DNA from: Fodinicurvata fenggangensis DSM 21160
Lineage (GTDB): Bacteria > Pseudomonadota > Alphaproteobacteria > Kiloniellales > DSM-21159
DNA: 64,000 nucleotides
Reading direction: 5' to 3'
Assembly: GCF_000686045.1 (NCBI RefSeq)
Contig: NZ_JMLV01000008.1
Coordinates: 101,001 to 165,000, forward strand
In this document: piece by piece, positions 15,260 through 23,926 of the stretch
Position numbering within the stretch: position 1 is the first letter of the stretch
Layout of the letters: every line of letters begins with the position of its first letter
Translations under genes and position numbers: made by a program
Notes under the pieces: model-generated
What the model was told of the DNA's origin: nothing
Database searches by the model: none
The model's input: the letters and a program-made list of their open reading frames with translations, nothing else

Positions 15260-16579
15260 ATGGCAGACAGCAGGCAAGACACACTCCAGGTCGTCCAACA
15301 GCGCTACAAGCTGCGCGCCTGGATTCGCACACGGCTTTGGGCACAGGTCCTGTTCGGTATGGTCCTTGGCTTTGCCGTCGGTTCCCTGCTCAGCCCGGAC
15401 CTGGGGCTGCTCGACCCGCGCACGGCGGACCTGCTCGGCGCCTGGATGGCCCTGCCCGGCCAGCTCTTCCTCGGGCTTATCGCCATGGTGCTGGTGCCTC
15501 TGATCTTCGGCTCGATCATCGGCGGCATCACCGGCGCAGGCTCCGGCGGGAACCTGCGCAGTATCGGCCTGAAACTGGCCGGCTTCATCCTGGCCACCAC
15601 CTTTGCGGCCGCCTGGATCGGCGTGGGGCTGGCGCGCTGGTTGACGCCCGGCAGCGGGCTGGCCGGCTTCTCCACTCCGCCGGCAAGCAACGAGAGCGGC
15701 GGCGAGGCCATCGATGGCGCGAAGATTCCGGAGGCGATCACCGGCATACTGCCCACCAACCCGACCGCCTCCATTGTCCAGGGTGACATGCTGGCCGTGG
15801 TGGTCCTGGCTCTGCTGGTGGGCCTGGCGGCCATACAGGTCAGCCGCGAGAAGGTGGCACCTTTCCTCGCCGTGATGGACGCCCTGCTGGCCATTGCCAT
15901 GACCATCGTCAAATGGGCGATGTTCCTGGCCCCCTTTGCGGTGTTCGGGCTGATGGCACAGCTGGTGATGCGCGCCGGCCTCGACACCGTGATCGGCATG
16001 TCGGGCTATGTCGGAACCGTGCTGCTGGGTCTCGCCCTGCTCTTCCTGCTCTACATGGGACTCCTGCTGCTGTTCAGTTCCCTGCGCCCCTGGGATTTCC
16101 TCTCGCGGAGCGGGGGCACCCTGCTGCTCGCCTTCTCAACCTCCAGCTCCTCGGCCATCATGCCGATGACCATTGCCACGGCGCGCCGCCTGGGCGTTGC
16201 GGAAGCTGTAGCGAACCTGGTGGTCCCGCTCGGAGCCACGATGAACATGGCCGGGACCGCGCTTTATCAGAGTGTGGCCATTCTCTTCCTGGCCCAGTTG
16301 AGCGGCATCGATCTCTCGCTCGCCCAAACTCTATTGATTACCGGCACACTGGTCGCCTCCTCCATAGGGGCCCCTGGCACACCCGGGGTCAGCATCGCCA
16401 TCCTGCTCAGCGTGGCCGCGAACTTTGGCATTCCTGTCGAGGGCATGGTGATCATCATGGGCGTCGATCGCCTCCTGGACATGAGCCGCACCACGGTAAA
16501 CGTGACCGGCGACCTGGTGGCCGCCAGGCTTTTGAACCCGCGCGTCAAGGCGCAGGCGGCCGATCCGAGTCCTGCCTGA
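15260..16579 (+). CDS. Dicarboxylate/amino acid:cation symporter (SLC1/DAACS family)
   Basis: 439 aa with the glutamate-transporter fold. Family signatures are present: the serine-rich re-entrant loop TSSSSAIMPMT (about 295), the NMAGTALYQ motif (about 335, Na+ and substrate site), the second hairpin with SSIGAPGTPG (about 375) and MGVDRLLDMSRT with the substrate-binding Asp/Arg region (about 395-410). It imports C4-dicarboxylates, glutamate/aspartate or neutral amino acids with Na+ or H+. The GAPGTPG loop tends to occur in neutral-amino-acid or dicarboxylate branches, so the cargo is uncertain. It is monocistronic. Confidence 0.92.
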   Translation: MADSRQDTLQVVQQRYKLRAWIRTRLWAQVLFGMVLGFAVGSLLSPDLGLLDPRTADLLGAWMALPGQLFLGLIAMVLVPLIFGSIIGGITGAGSGGNLRSIGLKLAGFILATTFAAAWIGVGLARWLTPGSGLAGFSTPPASNESGGEAIDGAKIPEAITGILPTNPTASIVQGDMLAVVVLALLVGLAAIQVSREKVAPFLAVMDALLAIAMTIVKWAMFLAPFAVFGLMAQLVMRAGLDTVIGMSGYVGTVLLGLALLFLLYMGLLLLFSSLRPWDFLSRSGGTLLLAFSTSSSSAIMPMTIATARRLGVAEAVANLVVPLGATMNMAGTALYQSVAILFLAQLSGIDLSLAQTLLITGTLVASSIGAPGTPGVSIAILLSVAANFGIPVEGMVIIMGVDRLLDMSRTTVNVTGDLVAARLLNPRVKAQAADPSPA

Positions 16580-16707
16580 ATCTCCACGAACAAAGACGCC
16601 AGAAATTTCGGCTCACCAAGACACCTGGCTTCTCCCCTCCTGAAGTTTCCTCGTCGTCCGATGGCACTGATGCCCTAAGATTGGACTCACCAATAGCATC
16701 AATATTA

Positions 16708-16720
16708 ATGTTTGAAACAT
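16708..16720. promoter_or_regulatory. Palindrome upstream of the XRE regulator
   Basis: ATGTTT-G-AAACAT, a perfect 13-bp palindrome in an AT-rich stretch (about 16680-16760) unlike the surrounding GC-rich DNA. It may be a second operator for the small regulator starting at 16759. Confidence 0.4.
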
Positions 16721-16736
16721 CATTAAGCATATTATA

Positions 16737-16756
16737 TATATCCTGATACGGATATA
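16737..16756. promoter_or_regulatory. Probable autoregulatory operator at the XRE gene start
   Basis: TATATCC-TGATAC-GGATATA has perfect 7-bp arms and ends 3 nt before the ATG of the XRE regulator, so a protein bound here would cover its translation start and probably its promoter. Autoregulation is the simplest reading. Confidence 0.55.
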
Positions 16757-16758
16757 GT

Positions 16759-17037
16759 ATGGGCACGGCAATGATCACTGCAGCACAGATGCGTGCGGCA
16801 AGAGCACTCTTGGGCATCGACCAGAGGACACTTGCCGAAATGGCGGGTGTTTCGCTTCCCACCATCCAGCGTATGGAGGCCAGCCAAGGCAATGTCCGGG
16901 GCGTGGTGGAAAGTCTGACCCGGGTCGTCGAGGCCCTGGATCTCGCGGGAATCGAACTGATCGGTGAGAAGGCCACCAGCTATGCCCTCGGTCGGGGGGT
17001 CCGTCTCAAATCCCCGGTCGAAACACCGCACAACTGA
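16759..17037 (+). CDS. Small XRE/Cro-type helix-turn-helix regulator
   Basis: 92 aa, essentially one HTH domain: MRAARALLGIDQRTLAEMAG and VSLPTIQRMEAS (about 11-45), followed by a short dimerisation helix. This compact type is often found directly upstream of SulP transporter genes. Here SulP begins 43-85 nt downstream on the same strand. It probably represses its own transcript and so controls the transporter. The operator at 16737-16756 supports this. The inducing signal is unknown. Confidence 0.85.
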   Translation: MGTAMITAAQMRAARALLGIDQRTLAEMAGVSLPTIQRMEASQGNVRGVVESLTRVVEALDLAGIELIGEKATSYALGRGVRLKSPVETPHN

Positions 17038-17080
17038 ACAGCCTTAGTCCAGAACACACCGCGACGGCGACCGCCGAGCC

Positions 17081-18901
17081 ATGCCGACGATCCCGCCGCC
17101 TTGTAAAAGGCAGCCGGACAGAATGAAGCCAGAAACATCCACGCCCTCTTCCACTATAAGTTTTTTCGAACTTTTCACACCAAAGCTGCTCACGGTCCTG
17201 CGGGAAGGCTACGGCCTGACTCAGCTGCGTTCGGACCTGATGGCAGGTCTGACCGTGGCAATCGTTGCACTGCCGCTGTCCATGGCCATTGCCATTGCCT
17301 CCGGCGCCAGTCCGGCCCAGGGGCTTTATACCGCCATCATTGGCGGCTTCCTGGTGTCAGCCCTGGGCGGCAGCCGCTTCCAGATCGGCGGTCCCGCAGG
17401 CGCCTTCATCGTGCTGGTCGCCACCACGGTTCAGCTCCATGGCATGGATGGCTTGCTACTCGCCACCATCCTTTCGGGCCTGATGCTGATGCTGACGGGT
17501 TTCCTGCGCCTTGGCACCTACATCAAGTTCATCCCCTATCCTGTCACCGTTGGTTTCACGTCTGGTATCGCCGTGATCATCTTCGCCAGCCAGCTTCAGG
17601 AACTGCTGGGGCTCGATCCCGAACGCGCTGCACCCGGTCCCATGCTGGAGAAGCTGCCTTTCCTCTGGGACCACCTGCCGAGCTTCAACACGCCCACCCT
17701 GGTGCTATCACTGGTAACGATCCTCCTGATCGTGGGGCTGAAGAAGCTGCGGCCGCATTTGCCTGGCATGTTGATCGCCGTGGTGCTGACGTCGCTTGCC
17801 GCCGGTATCTTCGCCTTGCCGGTCGAGACCATCGGCACGAAATTCGGTGGCATTCCGAGCAGCTTGCCACGGCCAGGCCTGCCGAATTTCGGTTGGGATA
17901 AGCTCCTCGCCGTCCTGCCAAGCGCCTTCGCCTTCACCCTGCTTGGCGCCATAGAATCCTTGCTTTCCGCGGTGGTGGCGGACGGCATGACCGGACGGCG
18001 CCATCGCTCCAACTGCGAACTGGTGGCCCAGGGTGCAGCAAACGTCGCATCCGGGCTTTTTGGCGGCATCTGCGTGACCGGAACGATTGCGCGGACGGCC
18101 ACGAATGTCCGGGCCGGGGCACATGGCCCTGTGGCTGGCATGCTGCATGCCGTTTTCCTCCTGCTCTTTGTTCTCTTTGCCGCCCCGCTGGCCAGCTATA
18201 TCCCGCTGGCGAGCCTGGCCGGGGTCCTGGCCGTTGTCGCCTGGAACATGATCGAGAAGCAGGCCTTCTCCACCCTCCTGCGAGCCTCGCGCGGTGACGC
18301 CGCGGTCCTGTTGTCGACTTTCCTGCTGACCATTTTCCGCGACCTGACCGAAGCCATTATCGTGGGTGTCGCACTGGGCTCGATCCTCTTCATTCATCGC
18401 ATGTCGAAAACCACTGCTGTCGCCAGGCATGTGCCGCTGGTTCCGGAAGACAAGGCCGATGGCCCAAGCAGCGTACGCCAGCCCTATGACGAGCAGACCA
18501 GCGCTGATCCCGATGTCGTGGTCTACCGGATCTCCGGCGCCTTCTTCTTTGGAGCGGCCGCATCGGTCGCCGCGGTCCTGGAACGTATCTCCGATTCCCA
18601 CAGGGCTCTGGTGATCGACCTTTCAGCCGTGCCCTTCCTCGATTCCACGGCGGCCAACACACTGGAAGGATTGGCTAGGAAGGCCAAGCGGCGCGGCGTG
18701 AAGGTCAGCCTGACCGGCACAACCCGCGACCTGCGCAAGGAGTTGTTCCTGCACGGACTCAAGCCGCCTCTGGTGCGATACGAAGCCTCGCTGGAAAAAG
18801 CCCTCGAACGCCATCGCCTGATCCTCCGGGATAGACACGACAAAACCTTTGATTCCGGGGCTTCGCCAAGGAACAGCCTGGGGGCTAGACCGAACGCCTG
18901 A
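17081..18901 (+). CDS. SulP family anion transporter with STAS domain
   Basis: 606 aa (592 if ATG 17123 is used; neither start has a strong ribosome-binding site). The N-terminal two thirds hold about 12-14 membrane segments, including LMAGLTVAIVALPLSMAIAIASG and the GGPAGAFIVLV segment typical of SulP. A cytoplasmic STAS domain occupies about 480-585, with FLDSTAANTLEGLA as its conserved loop. SulP proteins move sulfate, bicarbonate or dicarboxylates, usually with Na+ or H+. No carbonic anhydrase or sulfur-assimilation gene adjoins it to decide the cargo. It is coupled to the XRE regulator upstream. Confidence 0.9.
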   Translation: MPTIPPPCKRQPDRMKPETSTPSSTISFFELFTPKLLTVLREGYGLTQLRSDLMAGLTVAIVALPLSMAIAIASGASPAQGLYTAIIGGFLVSALGGSRFQIGGPAGAFIVLVATTVQLHGMDGLLLATILSGLMLMLTGFLRLGTYIKFIPYPVTVGFTSGIAVIIFASQLQELLGLDPERAAPGPMLEKLPFLWDHLPSFNTPTLVLSLVTILLIVGLKKLRPHLPGMLIAVVLTSLAAGIFALPVETIGTKFGGIPSSLPRPGLPNFGWDKLLAVLPSAFAFTLLGAIESLLSAVVADGMTGRRHRSNCELVAQGAANVASGLFGGICVTGTIARTATNVRAGAHGPVAGMLHAVFLLLFVLFAAPLASYIPLASLAGVLAVVAWNMIEKQAFSTLLRASRGDAAVLLSTFLLTIFRDLTEAIIVGVALGSILFIHRMSKTTAVARHVPLVPEDKADGPSSVRQPYDEQTSADPDVVVYRISGAFFFGAAASVAAVLERISDSHRALVIDLSAVPFLDSTAANTLEGLARKAKRRGVKVSLTGTTRDLRKELFLHGLKPPLVRYEASLEKALERHRLILRDRHDKTFDSGASPRNSLGARPNA

Positions 18902-19100
18902 GCAGAGGTTCGACCCGTCCCCTGGCCGTTATTGGGAAGACCCGCATCGGCAAGTGCACGCTGACTTGCCCGATAGACAGGCTTGAAGCAGTAAGAAGCT
19001 TCCGCGCATACTGCGTTCCGGCCACAGGCTGCAGCCAGCCCGTTCCTGGCCGGAACCAATGCCCGGACCAACCGGTCCCACCAAGAAGAAAGAGACTGAC

Positions 19101-20279
19101 ATGCCGCTTCTCCGCCTGGCTCTCCTGCCAGTTCTTACCCTCGTCATCACCAGTTTCTTGCCAGGCGTATCCTCGGCGCGTGACAACCTGGCTGATCAAC
19201 TTGAACCTGTGCGGCAAGACTATGCCCTGCCCGCCCTGGTGGCCGCTGTTGCCAGCCAAGGCGAAATCGTTGCCGCAGGGGCGACAGGACTAAGGGCACT
19301 CGGCCATGATGCAGAGGCCCGGGTTCAGGACCGGATTCACATCGGCTCCGACACCAAGGCCATGACGGCGCTGTTGGCGGGCATGGCTGTCGAGGAGGGC
19401 CTTCTGAGCTGGGACAGCACCATCGGGGAGGTGCTGGGCGATAAGGTCCCGGACATGAACGAAACCCTGGCCGCGGTCCGTCTGGAGCAGCTTCTTTCGC
19501 ACTCAAGCGGCATTCCAAGCGACACGCAGGAGATGATCGACATCTACTTCAACGTCGATGCCTTCGAGCACAACCTGACGGATTTGCGTCTGATGGCACT
19601 GGATGCCTGGAAGAAGCACGAACCGAAAGTTCCCGAAGACTCCCCTTTCCAGTATGCCAACTTCGGTTATCTCATCGCTGGCACCATGATCGAGACGGCC
19701 ATGGGACAGCCCTGGGAGATGCTGATACAGCAGCGGATCTTCCAGCCGCTTGAGCTTGAGACAGCCGGCCTGGGCGCCACTGCCACGCCCGGCTTGATCG
19801 ATGCGCTTGTCGGACACCTGCCGGATGATGCCGGTCAGCCCGAAGCCAGGCTCTGGGGTGCTGCGGCGGATATTCCGCCCGTCATGGGGCCGGCCGGGAC
19901 AGCCCACATGTCCATCCTGGACTTCGCGCGCTGGGGCGGCTGGGTCGCCGGCCAGGCGGAAAGCGGGCCCGATCTGGTCGAACCGAAAACCCTGGCCTAC
20001 ATCATGGAACCCAAGGTCCAGGCAAAAATCCCGAACCCCCCGCCCGGCACCCCCGAAGAAGGCGGCTATGCCCTCGGCTGGGGCTTCGAGCAGTTCGACT
20101 GGGCCGAACGCCCGTTGCACACCCACAATGGCTCCAATAGTATGAACCTGGCCAAGATCCTGATCGACCGGGACCAGGATCTGGCAATCGTTGTCGCCAC
20201 GAACATCGGCGGCGAGCAGGCCAACCTGGCCGCAGGCCAAGTCATGAAGGCCCTCTATCTCACTTATGGCGAGGACTGA
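19101..20279 (+). CDS. Secreted serine hydrolase, beta-lactamase/class C esterase family
   Basis: 392 aa from ATG 19101, chosen because a signal peptide (about 1-28, GVSSARD) begins there; the frame upstream is open but hydrophilic. The catalytic Ser-x-x-Lys is SDTK (about 80), the Tyr-x-Asn motif is YANFGYL (about 180) and the third motif lies at HTHNGSN (about 345). The family includes class C beta-lactamases, D-aminopeptidases and carboxylesterases; nothing here singles out antibiotic hydrolysis. It acts outside the cytoplasm. It stands alone on the plus strand between SulP and an HxlR regulator. Confidence 0.85.
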   Translation: MPLLRLALLPVLTLVITSFLPGVSSARDNLADQLEPVRQDYALPALVAAVASQGEIVAAGATGLRALGHDAEARVQDRIHIGSDTKAMTALLAGMAVEEGLLSWDSTIGEVLGDKVPDMNETLAAVRLEQLLSHSSGIPSDTQEMIDIYFNVDAFEHNLTDLRLMALDAWKKHEPKVPEDSPFQYANFGYLIAGTMIETAMGQPWEMLIQQRIFQPLELETAGLGATATPGLIDALVGHLPDDAGQPEARLWGAAADIPPVMGPAGTAHMSILDFARWGGWVAGQAESGPDLVEPKTLAYIMEPKVQAKIPNPPPGTPEEGGYALGWGFEQFDWAERPLHTHNGSNSMNLAKILIDRDQDLAIVVATNIGGEQANLAAGQVMKALYLTYGED

Positions 20280-20362
20280 AATTCTGGCAACACATGGCGG
20301 GACTGTTGTGACACCACCAGCGGATCCGGGTAGCTGGCTTCCCTCGACCGTCATGTCGTAAT

Positions 20363-21112
20363 TCAAGGTCTCGGGCCGCTTGCCCGGTTTCGTGCCAAGT
20401 GCGATTGCGACTGCATGCGCGGCGGCTGGCTGGTGGCTTCGACGATCACGGAGAGCTGCAACAGGCGGCTGAAGTTCCGGCGCAGTTCGGCGTCGCCATG
20501 CAGAACGATCTCTTCGTTTGCAATGGCCCGCCCCAGCGACAGTTTGCCGATCCAGGCTTGGCTCATGACCCGCACCGTTGTCAGCACGTAGAGATCGACC
20601 TCGAAACCCGGATCCGATTGGCAGAGGTCGATCGCCCCGTTCTCGATCAGTAGCCACCAGCGGCGCATTTCAGCGGGCGCGTCGTGGTATTCGAACTGCA
20701 GGACGATGCGAGGTCTCTCCAAACAGCCGATATCGACCCTGCGCCGCATGTCCCACATCAGCACGCCGGCATCCCAGTCGGGGCCTTCCAGTGCGCTTTC
20801 CACCCAGCGCCGCCCCCAGATGCCCATGGAGACGATGATCGGGCGCAGGTCCGCGCCCGCCTGGGTCAGCACATAGCTTGCATTCTTCGAATGCTCCGCC
20901 GGCACGCGCTCCACGATGCCCGCGGCCTGGAGTTCCTTCAGGCGCCTCGACAGCAACGCACGGGGCATCAGTGGCACGCCGCGGTGAATGTCGTTGAAGC
21001 GTGAACTGCCACTGATCAACTCGCGCAGGATCAGCGGCGTCCAGCGCGTTGCAAGGATCTCGGCGGCTTTCGCGACAGGACAGAACTGTCCGTACCCACT
21101 GTCCTCGAACAT
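20363..21112 (-). CDS. HxlR-family transcriptional regulator with C-terminal SCP2-like domain
   Basis: 249 aa, about twice the length of a minimal HxlR protein. The HxlR winged helix occupies about 10-105: CPVAKAAEILATRWTPLILREL, FNDIHRGVP and LSRRLKELQAAGIV. The remaining 130 residues resemble the sterol-carrier (SCP2)-like module found in some long HxlR regulators and may sense a lipophilic ligand. It is divergent from the methyltransferase gene at 21278. A 17-bp palindrome (21178-21194) between them is the likely operator. Confidence 0.85.
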   Translation of the reverse strand: MFEDSGYGQFCPVAKAAEILATRWTPLILRELISGSSRFNDIHRGVPLMPRALLSRRLKELQAAGIVERVPAEHSKNASYVLTQAGADLRPIIVSMGIWGRRWVESALEGPDWDAGVLMWDMRRRVDIGCLERPRIVLQFEYHDAPAEMRRWWLLIENGAIDLCQSDPGFEVDLYVLTTVRVMSQAWIGKLSLGRAIANEEIVLHGDAELRRNFSRLLQLSVIVEATSQPPRMQSQSHLARNRASGPRP

Positions 21113-21177
21113 CGGATCGCCTCCCGGCTTCTCCTTGGTTCCCCGGGGTACATAACCCGCCGCATTCGATCATCCGA

Positions 21178-21194
21178 AGTTCACTTTGTGAACT
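21178..21194. promoter_or_regulatory. Palindromic operator between the HxlR regulator and the methyltransferase
   Basis: AGTTCAC-TTT-GTGAACT has perfect 7-bp arms and a 3-bp centre, 66 nt from the HxlR start and 84 nt from the methyltransferase start. Size and symmetry fit a winged-helix dimer site controlling both divergent genes. Confidence 0.6.
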
Positions 21195-21277
21195 GGAAGG
21201 ACACGGGCGGGATCGGGAATGCTGTCACCCTATCGCAGGTTTTCCTTAGCTGTATATCACTTTTGAAGGAGACGACG

Positions 21278-22108
21278 ATGACGACAGCAACGGAACATCC
21301 GGACAATGCCATCCGGAGCCACAACGAAACGCCCTCGGCCACCTGGTCGAGCGCCGGCCGCGCCTATGACGAGATCAGTCGCGGCATCCTCGACGCGATC
21401 GAACACTGCATCAACGCTCTTGCACCAGTAGCCGAAGAGCGGATTCTGGATGTCGCGACGGGCACGGGCTGGACAGCCCGACGCCTTGCCGAACGCGGCT
21501 TCGACGTCACGGGTGTCGATTTTGCACCCGACATGCTGTCCACGGCAAAGGAGATCGCCGCCACCCGCAATCTCGATATCTCCTTCGACCTGGGCGATGC
21601 CGAGGCGCTGCCTCATCGAGATGCCTCCTTCGACGCGGTCATATCGACCTTCGGCGTCATGTTCGTGCAGCGGCCCGAGGACGCCGCCGCCGAGCTGTCG
21701 CGGGTCTGCCGTCCCGGCGGCCGACTGGCGCTGGCCACCTGGACGCCCGACGGAAACGTCTTCGAGATGTTCAAGATCATGAAGGGCTACATGCCCGCCC
21801 CCGCGGGGTCGCCGCCCCCCTCGCCCTTCGAATGGGGCAAGCCGGAACGCGTGGGCGAATTGCTGGGCGAAGCCTTCGACCTCAGGTTGGAGCGAGGCAC
21901 CTCCTTCTATCGCGAACCCGATGGCCAAACCGCCTGGGAGACTTTCCTCAACGGCTATGGCCCCCTCCACACCTTGGCAGGCAAGCTGGACGCCAACCAG
22001 CTCGAATCCCTCAAGCGGGACTGGATCGCCTTTCACGATGGCTTCGCCACCGAACTCGGCATCTGCGTGCCCCGTGACTACTGGATCATCGTGGGCACGC
22101 GTCGCTGA
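21278..22108 (+). CDS. Class I SAM-dependent methyltransferase (UbiE/Methyltransf_11 type)
   Basis: 276 aa from ATG 21278, 6 nt after GAAGGAG; the longer frame from 21188 would begin inside the operator. Motif I is LDVATGTGWTARRL (about 50), the acidic loop GVDFAPDML follows, motif post-I is DLGDAEALPH and motif III is LSRVCRPGGRLALATW (about 145). It is a soluble O-, N- or C-methyltransferase for a small molecule, substrate unknown. It is divergent from the HxlR/SCP2 regulator, which probably represses it until a ligand is bound. Confidence 0.88.
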   Translation: MTTATEHPDNAIRSHNETPSATWSSAGRAYDEISRGILDAIEHCINALAPVAEERILDVATGTGWTARRLAERGFDVTGVDFAPDMLSTAKEIAATRNLDISFDLGDAEALPHRDASFDAVISTFGVMFVQRPEDAAAELSRVCRPGGRLALATWTPDGNVFEMFKIMKGYMPAPAGSPPPSPFEWGKPERVGELLGEAFDLRLERGTSFYREPDGQTAWETFLNGYGPLHTLAGKLDANQLESLKRDWIAFHDGFATELGICVPRDYWIIVGTRR

Positions 22109-22231
22109 GACAGCGTCCCCCAACCGAACCCGATGGAAACGGAAGGGAGGGGAGGAATGTCAATTTTTCCCGCCTTCCGCCACAGGGTTACCAAGCCTTG
22201 GCGCCATGCTCGGAGTTCAGAAGCCCTCACC

Positions 22232-23098
22232 TCAGATGGATTCACCCCGTTCGGCAACACATCGCCCGGCAAACGCAGCAAGGTCCGCGGCGAAACGGTC
22301 GGGCTCCTCGAGATGGGGGGCGTGGCCCGAGTGCAGGTAGGTCCGGCACTCCGCCTTCACCATGCGTGCGGCCAGCCAGTCCATCGTCTCGGCAGGATAG
22401 AGCCGGCTGTGCGCGCCGCGCGTCAGCAGGACGGGGAGATCGATCGCCGAACAGGTCTCGCGGAAATCCGCCGTGGCCAGGGCACGCCAGAGCAGCGCCA
22501 TGGCCCCGGGATCGCTGTCCAGCATGGTCCGCTGTAGTTCGCCGACCAGGGATGTCTCGGCATCGGCAAAGACGCGCGGCGCCATGCGTTCGACCACCTG
22601 CGGCCAGTCTTCCGCCATGCGCTCGGACACCGCGGCGGTCTCCTTGGGGGAGCCGGCACCGATCAGGCCCAGGTCCCATCCGGAGTCATTGGCGACCCGC
22701 GGCGCCATGTCCTCGACGACCAGCCCGGCAAAGCGCGCCTGACCATGGCGTGCAATGGTGGCAAAGAGCACCGCTGCGCCCATGGACCAGCCCAGCGCCA
22801 CCACCGGCTGCCCGGCAAGGCGGTCGATCAGGTGGGCCGCGTCGTCGGCAAGGCAATCAAGAGGATCCATTACGTCTCGTACATTCGGGAAGGTACAAGC
22901 CGCCGAGCGGCCGTGCCCGCGCTGGTCGGGAATGATGACGCGAAATCGCTCCTTCAGGCAGTCGGCCAGCCCGTCAAAACTGTGACCGTCACAGCCGAAC
23001 CCATGCAGGAGCAACAGCGGCGGTCCCTCCCCCAGTTCGCGATAGTGCAGCGGAGCTCCCTCCTCCATCGGCAGTGCCGTCCACGGCGTTTCGCTCAC
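22232..23098 (-). CDS. Alpha/beta-fold hydrolase
   Basis: 288 aa from GTG 23098, which is preceded by GGGAGAAGG; ATG 23068 is an alternative. Fold landmarks: LLLHGFGCDG (oxyanion region, about 30), DQRGHGRS (about 58), the nucleophile elbow GWSMGA (about 103), and the C-terminal catalytic His in SGHAPHLEEPDRFA (about 265). It probably hydrolyses an ester, lactone or enol-lactone. It is divergent from the TetR-led catabolic operon with 85-200 nt between starts and may share control from the operator at 23181-23200. Confidence 0.87.
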   Translation of the reverse strand: MSETPWTALPMEEGAPLHYRELGEGPPLLLLHGFGCDGHSFDGLADCLKERFRVIIPDQRGHGRSAACTFPNVRDVMDPLDCLADDAAHLIDRLAGQPVVALGWSMGAAVLFATIARHGQARFAGLVVEDMAPRVANDSGWDLGLIGAGSPKETAAVSERMAEDWPQVVERMAPRVFADAETSLVGELQRTMLDSDPGAMALLWRALATADFRETCSAIDLPVLLTRGAHSRLYPAETMDWLAARMVKAECRTYLHSGHAPHLEEPDRFAADLAAFAGRCVAERGESI

Positions 23099-23148
23099 AC
23101 CCTTCTCCCGGCTTGCGGCCCTTTGCTCTCTGCAAACAATCGATCGAA

Positions 23149-23178
23149 TTGACAGGAGCTTATAAGCGGTCTTAGTAT
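23149..23178 (+). promoter_or_regulatory. Sigma-70-type promoter of the TetR operon
   Basis: TTGACA (23149-23154) and TAGTAT (23173-23178) separated by 18 bp. The downstream inverted repeat begins 3 bp after the -10, so repression by occlusion of the start site is likely. Confidence 0.6.
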
Positions 23179-23180
23179 AA

Positions 23181-23200
23181 ACATGACAGTTGAGTCATGT
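23181..23200. promoter_or_regulatory. Probable TetR operator
   Basis: ACATGAC-AGTTGA-GTCATGT, perfect 7-bp arms with a 6-bp spacer, lies immediately downstream of the -10 element and 97 nt before the proposed TetR start. Its position over the transcription start fits autorepression of the ten-gene operon. Confidence 0.65.
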
Positions 23201-23296
23201 CTCATAATAAGAAAACGCACGACAGTGGAAATTGCAAGCCGATGCCATCGGTCCGGCGAAAGCTGTCACGGGAAGAAACACTTGGGGAGTCGCGCC

Positions 23297-23926
23297 TTGG
23301 ACCAGGCCCTACCGGAACTGAACAACCCGCCGAAGACGCGCCGCGGCGCGCGCACCGTGCGCAAGCTGCTCGATGCGGCGCAGGTTGAGTTCGGCAGCAA
23401 GGGTTTTCACGAGGCCTCTGTGGCCGGCATCACCTCGGCCGCCGGCACCGCCCAGGGCACCTTCTACATCTACTTCGCCAGCAAGGAGGAGCTGTTCCGC
23501 ACCCTGGTCTTCGATCTCGGCCGGCGGCTGCGCGACTTCCTCAGCGACAATGTGGACGAGGGCGCCGACCGCCTGACCGCCGAGGCGCAGGGCATGGAGG
23601 CTTTCATCCGCTTCGTGCGGCTCTACCCCGACCTCTATCGTATCGTCCTCGAGGCTCAGTTCGTCGACCCCGAGGCGTTCCGTCTTTATTTCCAGGATTT
23701 CGGTGCGGCCTATCGCGCGCGTTGCGAGGCGGCGGCCGCGCGCGGCGAGATCCGCGTCCAGGACGCCGATGCTGAGAGCTGGGCGCTGATGGGAATCTCG
23801 CTCTTCCTCGGGCTGCGCTATGGCATCTGGGAAGTAGAGCGCGATCCGGGCCCCGTGGTCGCCAGCGTGATGGACATGATCGCCAACGGTCTCAAGCCGC
23901 GCGCCGCCGAGGGAGGCTCGGCATGA
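23297..23926 (+). CDS. TetR/AcrR family transcriptional regulator
   Basis: About 209 aa from TTG 23297, 7 nt after GGGGAG. The frame extends up to ATG 23183, but that ATG lies inside the operator palindrome and the extra residues look non-native. The N-terminal HTH is seen in RKLLDAAQVEF through GITSAAGTAQGTFYIYFASKEELF (about 20-65). The C-terminal ligand domain has the helical ARF-type pattern. It overlaps the enoyl-CoA hydratase start as ATGA. It likely represses the operon and releases on binding a CoA thioester or the acid substrate. Confidence 0.85.
   Translation: MDQALPELNNPPKTRRGARTVRKLLDAAQVEFGSKGFHEASVAGITSAAGTAQGTFYIYFASKEELFRTLVFDLGRRLRDFLSDNVDEGADRLTAEAQGMEAFIRFVRLYPDLYRIVLEAQFVDPEAFRLYFQDFGAAYRARCEAAAARGEIRVQDADAESWALMGISLFLGLRYGIWEVERDPGPVVASVMDMIANGLKPRAAEGGSA

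Noticed and set aside
23183..23296. N-terminal extension of the TetR protein from ATG 23183
   Set aside because: The ATG is inside a perfect palindrome directly downstream of a good promoter, and the added residues do not look like TetR sequence.
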